A stretch of DNA of 64,000 nucleotides from Marivivens niveibacter (GTDB taxonomy: Bacteria > Pseudomonadota > Alphaproteobacteria > Rhodobacterales > Rhodobacteraceae). Shown piece by piece: positions 39,515 through 47,167 of this stretch (the first letter of the stretch is position 1; each line of letters begins with the position of its first letter). Location of the stretch: NCBI RefSeq assembly GCF_002150005.2, contig NZ_MSPP01000006.1:1-64000 (forward strand), in the 5' to 3' direction. The position numbers and the translations under genes were made by a program. The notes beneath the pieces are model-generated. The model made no database searches, was not told the DNA's origin, and saw nothing but the letters and a program-made list of their open reading frames with translations.

Positions 39515-39919
39515 TTATTCACCACGATAGGCAGACGGTTCGATCCCATGAATCAGCCACGCCTTCGCAACGTCTTCCCAATTCGGGGTGCGATCACTCG
39601 AAATATATCGCTCCACGTTATATATGGCGGAACTGCGCGCTAGACGTTCCGTCTGAAGCTGCAACATGCCAGAGTTCACAACCACGGCGACCCTGACCAG
39701 ACCAGCGTCTCTAGCGTCCCTTTGAACATCAACGATCAGATCCATTGCTTTTTTGGTAATGGATTTTAGCTGCGAATAATCGATAAACGCATAGATCCCA
39801 CCGGATGTCGCTTCGTTAGTTAAATCCAACGTGGCGTACCAATCGCGCACTTGGTCTGCATCGACGACACCGGTAAAACGGTGACGGATGTATCCATTTT
39901 CTGCGACAGAGGTGATCAC
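39515..39919 (-). CDS. Hypothetical STAS/SpoIIAA-like protein
   Basis: A 134-residue soluble protein. The pattern ITSVAENGYIRHRFTGVVDADQVRDW, YAFIDYSQLKSI and VRVAVVVNSGMLQLQTERL looks like the SpoIIAA/DUF-type STAS fold of alternating strands and helices. It lies between the aldehyde dehydrogenase and its presumed regulator. No catalytic residues are evident. The family call is weak. Confidence 0.5.
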   Translation of the reverse strand: MITSVAENGYIRHRFTGVVDADQVRDWYATLDLTNEATSGGIYAFIDYSQLKSITKKAMDLIVDVQRDARDAGLVRVAVVVNSGMLQLQTERLARSSAIYNVERYISSDRTPNWEDVAKAWLIHGIEPSAYRGE

Positions 39920-40018
39920 GGAACTGACCTGTAACGACTCGGCTTTAGATTGATTTATGGTAACTCATTCGTCTCACGCTTCTAGTCTAGATTAAACGTG
40001 GGTGCACAAATCAGCGGC

Positions 40019-40960
40019 CTAACTTAAACCGTGCCGTTTCATTAATCGATAAATCGTGGCGCGCCCGATCCCTAACGCGCGGGCTGCCGCAGTCACGTTC
40101 CCATCAGCCCGAGCCAACGCCCGTGCCAAAGCGGCTTTCTCGGCGCGGTCTAAACCTGCCCCATCGCCATCGCGTCCAATCAGGTCGACGGCAGGACGCG
40201 GCGCGAGCGCTCCACTAGATGCTAGCCCCAACGCCCGACGCGCCGCCTTTGTTGCGCCGATAACGATGTCATCGCCATCCACTGCCAACAATGCGGCCCC
40301 ATCACCTTCGGTTACAATGATCCGCTTACCCGAATATGTCTGGCGAAAAACTTCAGTTTCGATTGTTTGCGCGGTTTGCAACACCATTGCACCCATCAAC
40401 CGATTATAAGCCTCTGTTTGATCCGCTCGGGCTGATGAAACGTCTAACGCGCCAATCAATTCCCCCTCTGGCCCGAAAATCGGTGCATCGATGCAGCTCA
40501 TCCCGATGTTTCGCGCCATAAAATGATCGCCACGATGAATGGTAACGGCCCGCTGTTCGGCTAGGCAGGTTCCAATACCGTTTGTTCCCTCTGCGGCTTC
40601 ACTCCAATCGCGCCCTGCTGATAGGCCCCAATCATCAAATGCATCATTGTCTGCCGTCGCACAGCGCTGTTCCAAAATAATCCCATCTGCATCCGTCAAC
40701 AAAACGCCACAGCCTGAATGCGAAATCATACGGAACAGATTATCCATCTGCGGATTTGCGACCTTTAGAAAGGCCCCTGCCCTTTCCTTGCGTTCAGCGA
40801 GGTCTTTGTGAATCAGACCATCACGGCCATGCACATTAGACGGATCCAGCCCGTGGTTTCGCGCTGACCGTTGCCAGCTGGCCGCCAGCCGTGACCGCGC
40901 AGCCGCCGACCCCGACGATAACGTTTCCATCACGCGATCTACATGCTCTTGATGCGTCAT
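40019..40960 (-). CDS. GAF-domain regulator with Fis-type helix-turn-helix (AcoR-like, no AAA+ domain)
   Basis: The 313-residue product from the ATG at 40960 contains an AcoR-like N-terminal segment (RLAASWQRSARNHGLDP), a GAF domain (SGCGVLLTDADGIILEQR to GALDVSSARADQ) and a Fis helix-turn-helix at the C-terminus (ALARADGNVTAAARALGIGRATIYRLMKRHGLS). AcoR regulators of acetoin or aldehyde metabolism normally have a sigma-54 AAA+ domain between these, which is absent, so it must act on a normal sigma-70 promoter. It probably controls the adjacent aldehyde dehydrogenase. Longer starts upstream are not supported. Confidence 0.82.
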   Translation of the reverse strand: MTHQEHVDRVMETLSSGSAAARSRLAASWQRSARNHGLDPSNVHGRDGLIHKDLAERKERAGAFLKVANPQMDNLFRMISHSGCGVLLTDADGIILEQRCATADNDAFDDWGLSAGRDWSEAAEGTNGIGTCLAEQRAVTIHRGDHFMARNIGMSCIDAPIFGPEGELIGALDVSSARADQTEAYNRLMGAMVLQTAQTIETEVFRQTYSGKRIIVTEGDGAALLAVDGDDIVIGATKAARRALGLASSGALAPRPAVDLIGRDGDGAGLDRAEKAALARALARADGNVTAAARALGIGRATIYRLMKRHGLS

Positions 40961-41175
40961 ATCCGTAACAATTAGGGCTGATTTCTCCTCGGCCTTAGAG
41001 TGGAACAACCTTCGGGAAAAAGGCAACTCTTTTTCCGAAACAGCCAATTTCACCCAAACCTGTGGAAAACTCTTGCCAGAATCTAAATCCTGTCGCATGT
41101 ATATACGAAAAAAACGGAAATAACGGCAAAAACCGTAACAAACGGTTAGACGGCCGAGGCGAGAAAGAGAGACAG
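40961..41175 (+). promoter_or_regulatory. repA promoter/operator region
   Basis: The region just upstream of repA is rich in ACGG-containing repeats, with a perfect 6-bp dyad at 41131-41147 (AACCGT, 5-base spacer, ACGGTT). RepA or RepB of repABC modules repress their own operon through a site here, so the dyad is a candidate operator. The 5' part also serves as leader and promoter of the divergent regulator gene. Confidence 0.45.
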
Positions 41176-42375
41176 ATGGGCCAACACCCAAAGGCGAATT
41201 TGCGCATTGATACCATCGTAGGCCAGCATGCCGCAATGCTGTCCGAACGACTACAAGCGCATCGCGCACAGCTATTCCCACCACATGCGCGAAAAGAATT
41301 GCGCAAGTTTACCAGTGGCGAAGTGGCAGACCTGTTGGGTGTGAAAGATGCCTATTTGCGCAAGCTTAGTCTCGAATCCAAAGGGCCAGACCCTGAAATT
41401 CGCGGCAATGGTCGCCGTTTTTATTCGCCCGACGATATCGTTGCTTTGCGCGAGTACCTGGAAAAGGGCGCCAAGGTGCCCGGCACCTATATGCCAGGAC
41501 GCCGCCCGGGCGACCATTTGCAGGTTATTTCGGTCATCAACTTCAAAGGTGGCTCTGGTAAAACGACCACATCCGCACATTTGGCGCAAAAACTGGCGCT
41601 AGATGGCTATCGCGTTTTGGCAGTAGATGTTGACCCGCAGGCGTCTTTTTCCGCATTGCACGGTTTCCAACCAGAGTTTGACCTTCTGGACGGCGGCACC
41701 CTGTACGATGCGATCCGATATGATGATCCTGTATCGATCCGTGATGTGATTCAAAAAACATATTTCCGCAATCTGGACATCATTCCAGGCAATCTGGACC
41801 TTATGGAATTTGAACACGACACGCCGCGTGCATTGGCTCAACGGGACGGGAGTCTGTTCTTTACTCGCGTCGGCGATGCGCTGGCCGAAGTCGAAGATGA
41901 TTACGACGTTGTCATCGTCGACTGTCCGCCACAGTTGGGCTTTTTGACGATGTCCGCTCTGTCTGCTGCAACGGCTGTGCTTGTCACCGTTCATCCGCAA
42001 ATGTTGGACGTTATGTCGATGTGCCAATTCCTGTTGATGACATCGAACCTTTTGGGCGTCGTGGCAGAAGCCGGCGGCGACATGTCCTACGATTGGCTGC
42101 GTTATGTCGTGACACGCTATGAACCAGGTGACGGTCCGCAAAACCAAATGGTGTCGTTTATGCGATCGATGTTTGGCGAACACGTTCTGAATCACACGAT
42201 GCTGAAATCCACAGCGATTTCTGACGCTGGCCTGACAAAGCAAACTCTGTGGGAAATCGAAAAATCACAGTTCACGCGTTCGACCTATGATCGTGCGATC
42301 GAAAGTATCACCAACGTTTGCAGTGAAATCGAAACACTGATTCAAGACGCATGGGGACGTAACAATGGCGCGTAA
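41176..42375 (+). CDS. repA: Plasmid partitioning ATPase RepA (ParA family)
   Basis: The 399-residue protein has an N-terminal helix-turn-helix region (FTSGEVADLLGVKDAYLRKLSLESKGP) and a ParA ATPase domain with deviant Walker A INFKGGSGKTTTSAHLAQ, Walker A-prime LAVDVDPQ and Walker B VVIVDCPPQLGF. It is the motor ATPase that positions the replicon, and also autorepresses the operon. The 11-base overlap with repB is typical of repABC. Its presence marks the window as extrachromosomal or derived from such an element. Confidence 0.95.
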   Translation: MGQHPKANLRIDTIVGQHAAMLSERLQAHRAQLFPPHARKELRKFTSGEVADLLGVKDAYLRKLSLESKGPDPEIRGNGRRFYSPDDIVALREYLEKGAKVPGTYMPGRRPGDHLQVISVINFKGGSGKTTTSAHLAQKLALDGYRVLAVDVDPQASFSALHGFQPEFDLLDGGTLYDAIRYDDPVSIRDVIQKTYFRNLDIIPGNLDLMEFEHDTPRALAQRDGSLFFTRVGDALAEVEDDYDVVIVDCPPQLGFLTMSALSAATAVLVTVHPQMLDVMSMCQFLLMTSNLLGVVAEAGGDMSYDWLRYVVTRYEPGDGPQNQMVSFMRSMFGEHVLNHTMLKSTAISDAGLTKQTLWEIEKSQFTRSTYDRAIESITNVCSEIETLIQDAWGRNNGA

Positions 42376-43264
42376 GGGCATTTTGAACGGCCTGATGGAT
42401 CAGGCTGCGGCACCACAAACCGAAACACGGGTGGATCCAGCAAAACCACGCTACGCCAAAGGTGCAATCGGCGCAGTTAGCCAATCAATCGCTGAACTGA
42501 AATCTCGTTCGATCGTTCAGGTCGATCCGCGGATGATTGATGACGCCGGAATGAAGGATCGTCTGGAAAAAGACGATATCGACGCGCTGTGCGATAGTAT
42601 CAAAGCGTATGGCCAGCAGGTTCCTGTTTTGCTGCGCCCAAATCCGAACGATCCTGAACGTTATCAGATTGTTTACGGTCGTCGCCGTGTCGCTGCGTTG
42701 AAAAAGCTCAACATCCCAGTCAACGCGATGGTCCGCGTTCTAAATGACCGCGAACTAGTCATTGCGCAGGGTCAGGAAAACTCTGCCCGTAAAGACCTGT
42801 CATTCATCGAACGCGCAAACTTTGCACGTCAGATGCGTGACGGAGGATATGAACGCAAGGTCATTTGTGATGCCCTCAATGTCGATAAGACATTGATTTC
42901 ACGTATGCTTTCCGTGGCAGACAGCGTTCCATTGGACCTAATCGAAGCGATCGGAGCCGCGCCATCTATCGGTCGTGATCGTTGGATGAAATTGTCGGAC
43001 AAATTAGACGGCCGCGACATGGTTTCAGCTGCAAAAGGCGATACATCCGACGCCCGGTTCGAAGCTGTCTTTAGCGCCCTTACCCCGCCAAAGGCCCCAG
43101 CGCCAATGCCCGACATCATTCGGGTCGAAGGCGAAGAAATCGCGCGTGTCGCCCGTAAACCATCGAAAACGGTTCTGACGATGCCGCGCAATGGATTTGA
43201 CGAATGGCTACTGGCCAATCTCGACCAGATTCACCGTAGCTGGAAACAGTCTACGGAAGAATAA
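42365..43264 (+). CDS. repB: Centromere-binding partition protein RepB (ParB family)
   Basis: A 299-residue ParB-type protein. ParB nuclease-fold signature GQQVPVLLRPNPNDPERYQIVYGRRR, the EN(S)ARKDLSFIERANFARQM box and a helix-turn-helix (RKVICDALNVDKTLISRML) bind parS. It should recognise the 16-bp palindromes at 43382, 47152 and 47571. It overlaps repA by 11 bases, and repC starts 180 bases downstream, separated by the antisense RNA region. Confidence 0.95.
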   Translation: MARKGILNGLMDQAAAPQTETRVDPAKPRYAKGAIGAVSQSIAELKSRSIVQVDPRMIDDAGMKDRLEKDDIDALCDSIKAYGQQVPVLLRPNPNDPERYQIVYGRRRVAALKKLNIPVNAMVRVLNDRELVIAQGQENSARKDLSFIERANFARQMRDGGYERKVICDALNVDKTLISRMLSVADSVPLDLIEAIGAAPSIGRDRWMKLSDKLDGRDMVSAAKGDTSDARFEAVFSALTPPKAPAPMPDIIRVEGEEIARVARKPSKTVLTMPRNGFDEWLLANLDQIHRSWKQSTEE

Positions 43265-43302
43265 GAGCAGTAAACACAAACTAAGGAGGCACAACCGAGC
43301 AA

Positions 43303-43373
43303 AACAAAAGAAAAAGGCCCCCCGAGGCAAACACCCCAGAAGGCCCGTTTCGGTTCTAGCACCTCCGAAAATG
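43303..43373 (-). ncRNA. Probable antisense counter-transcribed RNA of the repABC module
   Basis: Between repB and repC, minus-strand reading gives a -35-like TTGACA (43396-43391) that overlaps the parS palindrome, then 17 bases and a weak -10-like CATTTT (43373-43368). Downstream lies a strong terminator: a 12-bp stem with G-T pairs (43316-43345), loop TGTTTG, followed by a run of T. RepABC plasmids encode a short antisense RNA exactly here that represses repC. The terminator is well supported, the promoter less so; the 5' end is not exact. Confidence 0.7.
43316..43345 (-). terminator. Terminator of the antisense RNA
   Basis: On the minus strand, GGCCTTCTGGGG pairs with CCTCGGGGGGCC around a TGTTTG loop and is followed by TTTTTCTTTT. 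It can end the antisense RNA. Confidence 0.8.
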
Positions 43374-43381
43374 AGCTATTT

Positions 43382-43397
43382 GTTGACAGCTGTCAAC
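43382..43397. other. parS-type palindrome copy 1
   Basis: GTTGACAGCTGTCAAC, a perfect 16-bp palindrome, matches the GTTnnnnGCnnnnAAC form of repABC centromere sites. It is between repB and repC, the classical place. The same sequence recurs at 47152 and 47571. It overlaps the -35 of the antisense RNA. Confidence 0.85.
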
Positions 43398-43443
43398 GGG
43401 CGTCGTGTGCGGCGGGCAAAAAAGTTTTGCCATGTGAAAAATC

Positions 43444-44568
43444 ATGCACGTTATTTCAACGACGCCTTTTGGGCAGCGGCCGGTAACGGCTGGCCTAATC
43501 AAACGAGCCGCAATTCGGCAACAGGCCCCTACCCTTCCACGCGTTCGCAAATGGGATCTTTTACGCGAACTATGCGCAGCGAAAAAAACGTTTGGACTAA
43601 ACGACCGCGACATCGCCGTATTGAACGCATTAGTCAGTTTTCACAAATCCGAAGAACTTGACCAAGAAGATCAGCTGATTGTGTTTCCGTCCAACGCCAC
43701 ACTGTCAAACCGTGCCCATGGTATGCCCGAAAGCACACTGCGCCGCCACATCAGCAAGCTTGTTAAATCGGGTCTCATCTTGCGCAACGACAGCCCGAAT
43801 GGAAAACGTTACGCGATGACGTCGCGCTCTGGAGACATCGTACAAGCCTATGGCTTTGACCTGCGCCCCCTGCTTGTTCGCGCATCAGAAATCATCGAAG
43901 CCGCAGAAACGCAGCGCCAGAAAGAAGCCGAGCGTAAAGAGCTACGAAATGAGATTATCATCCTCAAACGCGACGCTGACAAACTCATCGAATACAGTCA
44001 CGAAATCGGCCTGAAATACGATTTAGACGAACCAAAATCACGTCTAGCTGAGCTAGCAAAGTTTCTACGTCGGAAATTGGATGTATCGGCTCTATCCCAG
44101 CTGAAACAGACACTGATTGTCCTTGTAGACAACATCAAGGAGTGGCTGGGGATAAACCCCAATCAAACACCAAAAATGAGCGGCAATGACATCCAAAATG
44201 AGCGGCACTATTCTAATTCAAATAAAAATACTGCTGACTCTGAACAGACCACCGTTCCATTGCCAATGGTCCTACAGGCATGCCCAGATATTCAAGATTT
44301 TGCCGATCGACCTTTGCGAAACTGGCATGATTTCATTTCATCCATGTCCATCATCAAATCCATGATGGGTATCACAGCAGAGACATGGGAACATGCGATG
44401 AAAATCATGGGCCCACAAACCACAGCTGTTGTGACCGCAGGAATTTTGCAAAGAATGGGTGAAATTAAATCACCAGGCGGCTACCTACGACGCCTCACGC
44501 AAAAAGCTGAGAAAAAATCATTCTCTCCTATGCCCATGATCATTGCGCTGTTACGCCAAACAAGTTGA
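43444..44568 (+). CDS. repC: Replication initiator RepC
   Basis: The 374-residue protein begins with the RepC signature TTPFGQRPVTAGLIKR, has a winged-helix DNA-binding region (SNRAHGMPESTLRRHISKLVKSGLI), a charged coiled-coil middle and a C-terminal DUF-type domain (PLRNWHDFISSMSIIKSMMGI, SPGGYLRRLTQKAE). RepC initiates replication at an origin lying within its own gene in repABC plasmids. There is no clear ribosome site before the ATG, which fits regulation by the antisense RNA. Confidence 0.94.
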   Translation: MHVISTTPFGQRPVTAGLIKRAAIRQQAPTLPRVRKWDLLRELCAAKKTFGLNDRDIAVLNALVSFHKSEELDQEDQLIVFPSNATLSNRAHGMPESTLRRHISKLVKSGLILRNDSPNGKRYAMTSRSGDIVQAYGFDLRPLLVRASEIIEAAETQRQKEAERKELRNEIIILKRDADKLIEYSHEIGLKYDLDEPKSRLAELAKFLRRKLDVSALSQLKQTLIVLVDNIKEWLGINPNQTPKMSGNDIQNERHYSNSNKNTADSEQTTVPLPMVLQACPDIQDFADRPLRNWHDFISSMSIIKSMMGITAETWEHAMKIMGPQTTAVVTAGILQRMGEIKSPGGYLRRLTQKAEKKSFSPMPMIIALLRQTS

Positions 44569-44600
44569 CAACCGGACAGGGTTAAGACCCTTTGCACGCT

Positions 44601-45305
44601 ATGACCACAATCAACATTCAATCAATTACGTACAAATACGGCGATCGAACCGCCCTATCTAACGTCAGTTTGAAACTGACGGAACGCCGCATCGCGATTG
44701 TAGGACGCAATGGGTCAGGGAAATCAACGCTTGCACAAGCGATTTGTGGTCTAATCAAACCAGATAGCGGCAAAGTTCTGGTCAACGATGTTGATGTTTT
44801 GAATGATCGACCTGCAGCCTTGAACACCGTTGGAATCATTTTTCAAAACCCTGATCATCAGATCATTTTCCCCACAGTGGCCGAGGAAATTGGGTTTGGG
44901 ATCCGTCAATTAGGTGCTTCAAAACACGACGCGAAAACTCGTACTGTTGAGGTTTTGAAACGGTTCAATCGAATGGACTGGGCGGATCGTCCTGTTTCCA
45001 ATTTTTCACAAGGCCAAAGACAGTTGGTCTGCTTGATGTCGGTGCTGGCAATGGCTCCAAAAGTGATTGTTCTTGATGAACCATTTAGTGGGCTGGATAT
45101 TCCAACAAAGCGGGCACTGCAAAAACGCTTTGTTGGGCTGGAACAGAGCCTAATTCACATCACGCACGACCCTGAATTAGTTCGCGACTATGACAGATTG
45201 ATTTGGATCGAAAACGGCGAAATCGCTGCTGATGGTACGCCCGATGCTGTGTTGCCAGATTTTCTAGCTGCGATGGAGGCCGCCGATGCTGGCTTTGACC
45301 TCTGA
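44601..45305 (+). CDS. bioM: Biotin ECF transporter ATPase BioM
   Basis: The 234-residue ATPase has Walker A GRNGSGKST, the Q-loop FQNPDHQIIFPT typical of ECF/CbiO ATPases, signature NFSQGQRQLVCLM and Walker B VIVLDEPFSG. It energises biotin uptake with BioN and BioY. An upstream TTG would add only three residues; the ATG at 44601 is preferred. It follows repC by 32 bases and could share its transcript. Its last codons overlap bioN by 20 bases. Confidence 0.93.
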   Translation: MTTINIQSITYKYGDRTALSNVSLKLTERRIAIVGRNGSGKSTLAQAICGLIKPDSGKVLVNDVDVLNDRPAALNTVGIIFQNPDHQIIFPTVAEEIGFGIRQLGASKHDAKTRTVEVLKRFNRMDWADRPVSNFSQGQRQLVCLMSVLAMAPKVIVLDEPFSGLDIPTKRALQKRFVGLEQSLIHITHDPELVRDYDRLIWIENGEIAADGTPDAVLPDFLAAMEAADAGFDL

Positions 45306-45900
45306 CATCCCTACCCCGCTGCATAAATGGTCGGCTGGGTTAAAGCTTGCGCTGATGTCAGGGGCCATTGTGACCCTATTCTGGCTTAAGTCGCCAATTT
45401 ATTTAGCCTTAGCTGCGGTTTTGACCTCCGGGCTTTATTTGTCGTTCAGTGTCTATTTCGCCCGAATTGGCCTGAGCATGATGCGGCCCCTACGGTTTCT
45501 GTTAGCCTTTATTTTGATATGGCACGTTGTGACCGGAGATGCGCAAACTGGGATCGCGATTGTGTTGCGGCTGTCAACTGCGGTGGCTTTGGCTAATCTT
45601 GTAACGCTGACGACGCGATTGGATGACTTGATTGATGTGACTTATCGCATGATGTCGCCGCTCAGTTTTTTGGGTGTGTCACCTAAACCACTTGCTTTAG
45701 CGATTGCATTGGTTGTGCGTTTCGTCCCGGTCCTGCTCACGCGCGCAAATCAGATGCAGCTGGCGTTCAAAGCAAGATCCACGAAATTCCCGACCTTTTA
45801 TATTATCCTGCCTTTAATCATGTCCGTACTAGATGACGCCGATCATGTTGCCACTGCCCTTCGTGCCAAAGGTGGGCTAGATGGCGCGTACAAACCCTGA
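45286..45900 (+). CDS. bioN: Biotin ECF transporter transmembrane protein BioN
   Basis: The 204-residue EcfT-type membrane protein has about five helices and the coupling motifs ARSTKFPTFYI and ALRAKGG (A-R-G-type signatures that contact the ATPase). It joins the ATPase BioM to the biotin-binding BioY. It overlaps bioM by 20 bases and is followed after 33 bases by bioY. Confidence 0.9.
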   Translation: MLALTSDIPTPLHKWSAGLKLALMSGAIVTLFWLKSPIYLALAAVLTSGLYLSFSVYFARIGLSMMRPLRFLLAFILIWHVVTGDAQTGIAIVLRLSTAVALANLVTLTTRLDDLIDVTYRMMSPLSFLGVSPKPLALAIALVVRFVPVLLTRANQMQLAFKARSTKFPTFYIILPLIMSVLDDADHVATALRAKGGLDGAYKP

Positions 45901-45933
45901 TATGCACGCGCAGCATTTAGTGGGAGAGAGCAC

Positions 45934-46485
45934 ATGCAATCGAAAGAAAATGATCTGGTTCTGATCGCCCTATTCGCCGCATTGGTTGCGGTTTTGGGTT
46001 TGATCCCTTCGATCCAGATGCCTTGGGGTATTCCAGTCACAGCGCAAAGCCTGGGCGTGATGCTTGCTGGCGCAGTATTGGGCGCTAAACGTGGTGGTCT
46101 TTCGATCCTGCTGTTTATTGGCCTTGTCGCGCTAGGTTTACCATTGTTAGCTGGTGGCCGTGGTGGTCTGGGCGTTTTTGCGTCCCCTACTGCAGGCTTT
46201 ATTTTTGGTTTCCCTGTCGCCGCGTTTGTGACGGGTCTTATCATGGAAAAACTGCGGTTTGATCCAACCGTAGCATCAGGCATCGCGTCGTTCATCGGCG
46301 GTATCATTGTTTTGTACGTGATGGGCATCTTTGGTTTCTACATGCTGACCGACAAATCGCTGGGCACGTCGATTTCGATCATGGTTACCTATATCCCAGG
46401 TGACTTGGTCAAAGTTGTGCTCACGGCAATCATTGTTGGTGCATTGGCCAAAGCGCGTCCACAAAGCCTGTTGTCGCGTCACTAA
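45934..46485 (+). CDS. bioY: Biotin-binding S-component BioY
   Basis: A 183-residue six-helix protein with the BioY features IPWGIPVTAQSLGVMLAGA-type segment (MPWGIPVTAQSLG), LGLPLLAGGRGGLGVFASPTAGF and the C-terminal YIPGDLVKVVL. It binds biotin with high affinity. A GAGAGAG-type ribosome site precedes the ATG. The ATG of the nitroreductase gene overlaps its TAA stop. Confidence 0.95.
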   Translation: MQSKENDLVLIALFAALVAVLGLIPSIQMPWGIPVTAQSLGVMLAGAVLGAKRGGLSILLFIGLVALGLPLLAGGRGGLGVFASPTAGFIFGFPVAAFVTGLIMEKLRFDPTVASGIASFIGGIIVLYVMGIFGFYMLTDKSLGTSISIMVTYIPGDLVKVVLTAIIVGALAKARPQSLLSRH

Positions 46486-47156
46486 TGGAAACATCGCGCA
46501 CCATACGTGAACGGCGTTCGGTGCGCGAATTTACAGATCGTGCAGTCGACAAACAGACGATTGCAAATCTTTTGGAACTGGCCCGCTGTGCGCCCTCTGG
46601 CGCGAATTTACAGCCGGGCCAGTTTCACGTTTTAACGGGCAAACCGTTGGCGGACCTGAACGCACAGTTGACAGCCGGCATTGCAGCGGATCGGCCTCAG
46701 GTTTCTGAATATTCGTATTTTCCAAACCCGCTGTCGAAACAGCTAAAGGCGCGTCAACGCACGGCTGGGTATGCGCTGTACCAAGCGTTGGGAATCGAGA
46801 AGCGGGATTTGGATGGTCGGCGTGCGCAGTTTGAACGGAACTACCGTTTCTTTGACGCACCCGTTGGGATCATCATTTCGATTGATCGCGATATGGGCAA
46901 AGGCTGTTGGATGGACATGGGGATGGCGATCCAAACGTTTTTGCTTGCAGTTCATGATGCTGGCTTAGCTGCTTGTGGTATTGGCGCTATCGCGAATTAC
47001 GGTGACTTGGTGCATGAGGTGTTAGAGCTGCCTAACGATCAGGTCGTGGTCGCAGGTATTGCACTGGGATATGCGGCGGATGCTGCGGTGAATGATTTTC
47101 GTACGGAACGCGCTGCGTTGGCAGAGTTCACTACGTTCCGAGGTTTCGACGGTTGA
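46485..47156 (+). CDS. Nitroreductase-family flavoprotein
   Basis: A 223-residue FMN-dependent reductase with the typical RERRSVREFTDRAVDKQ start and CAPSGANLQPGQFHVL, and the C-terminal GIALGYAADAAVN. It is translationally coupled to bioY. Its TGA stop is provided by the second copy of the parS palindrome. The substrate is unknown; a link with biotin or flavin metabolism is suggested only by position. Confidence 0.85.
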   Translation: METSRTIRERRSVREFTDRAVDKQTIANLLELARCAPSGANLQPGQFHVLTGKPLADLNAQLTAGIAADRPQVSEYSYFPNPLSKQLKARQRTAGYALYQALGIEKRDLDGRRAQFERNYRFFDAPVGIIISIDRDMGKGCWMDMGMAIQTFLLAVHDAGLAACGIGAIANYGDLVHEVLELPNDQVVVAGIALGYAADAAVNDFRTERAALAEFTTFRGFDG

Positions 47157-47167
47157 CAGCTGTCAAC
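47152..47167. other. parS-type palindrome copy 2, forming the stop codons of two convergent genes
   Basis: GTTGACAGCTGTCAAC. On the plus strand its TGA (47154-47156) is the stop of the nitroreductase gene. On the minus strand the mirror TGA (47165-47163) is the stop of the thiolase gene. So the palindrome fixes the ends of both genes. Confidence 0.85.

Noticed and set aside
37921-39696. Plus-strand open frame of 591 codons over the aldehyde dehydrogenase
   Set aside because: Antisense shadow; no ribosome site or motif, and composition biased to Cys, His, Phe and Arg.
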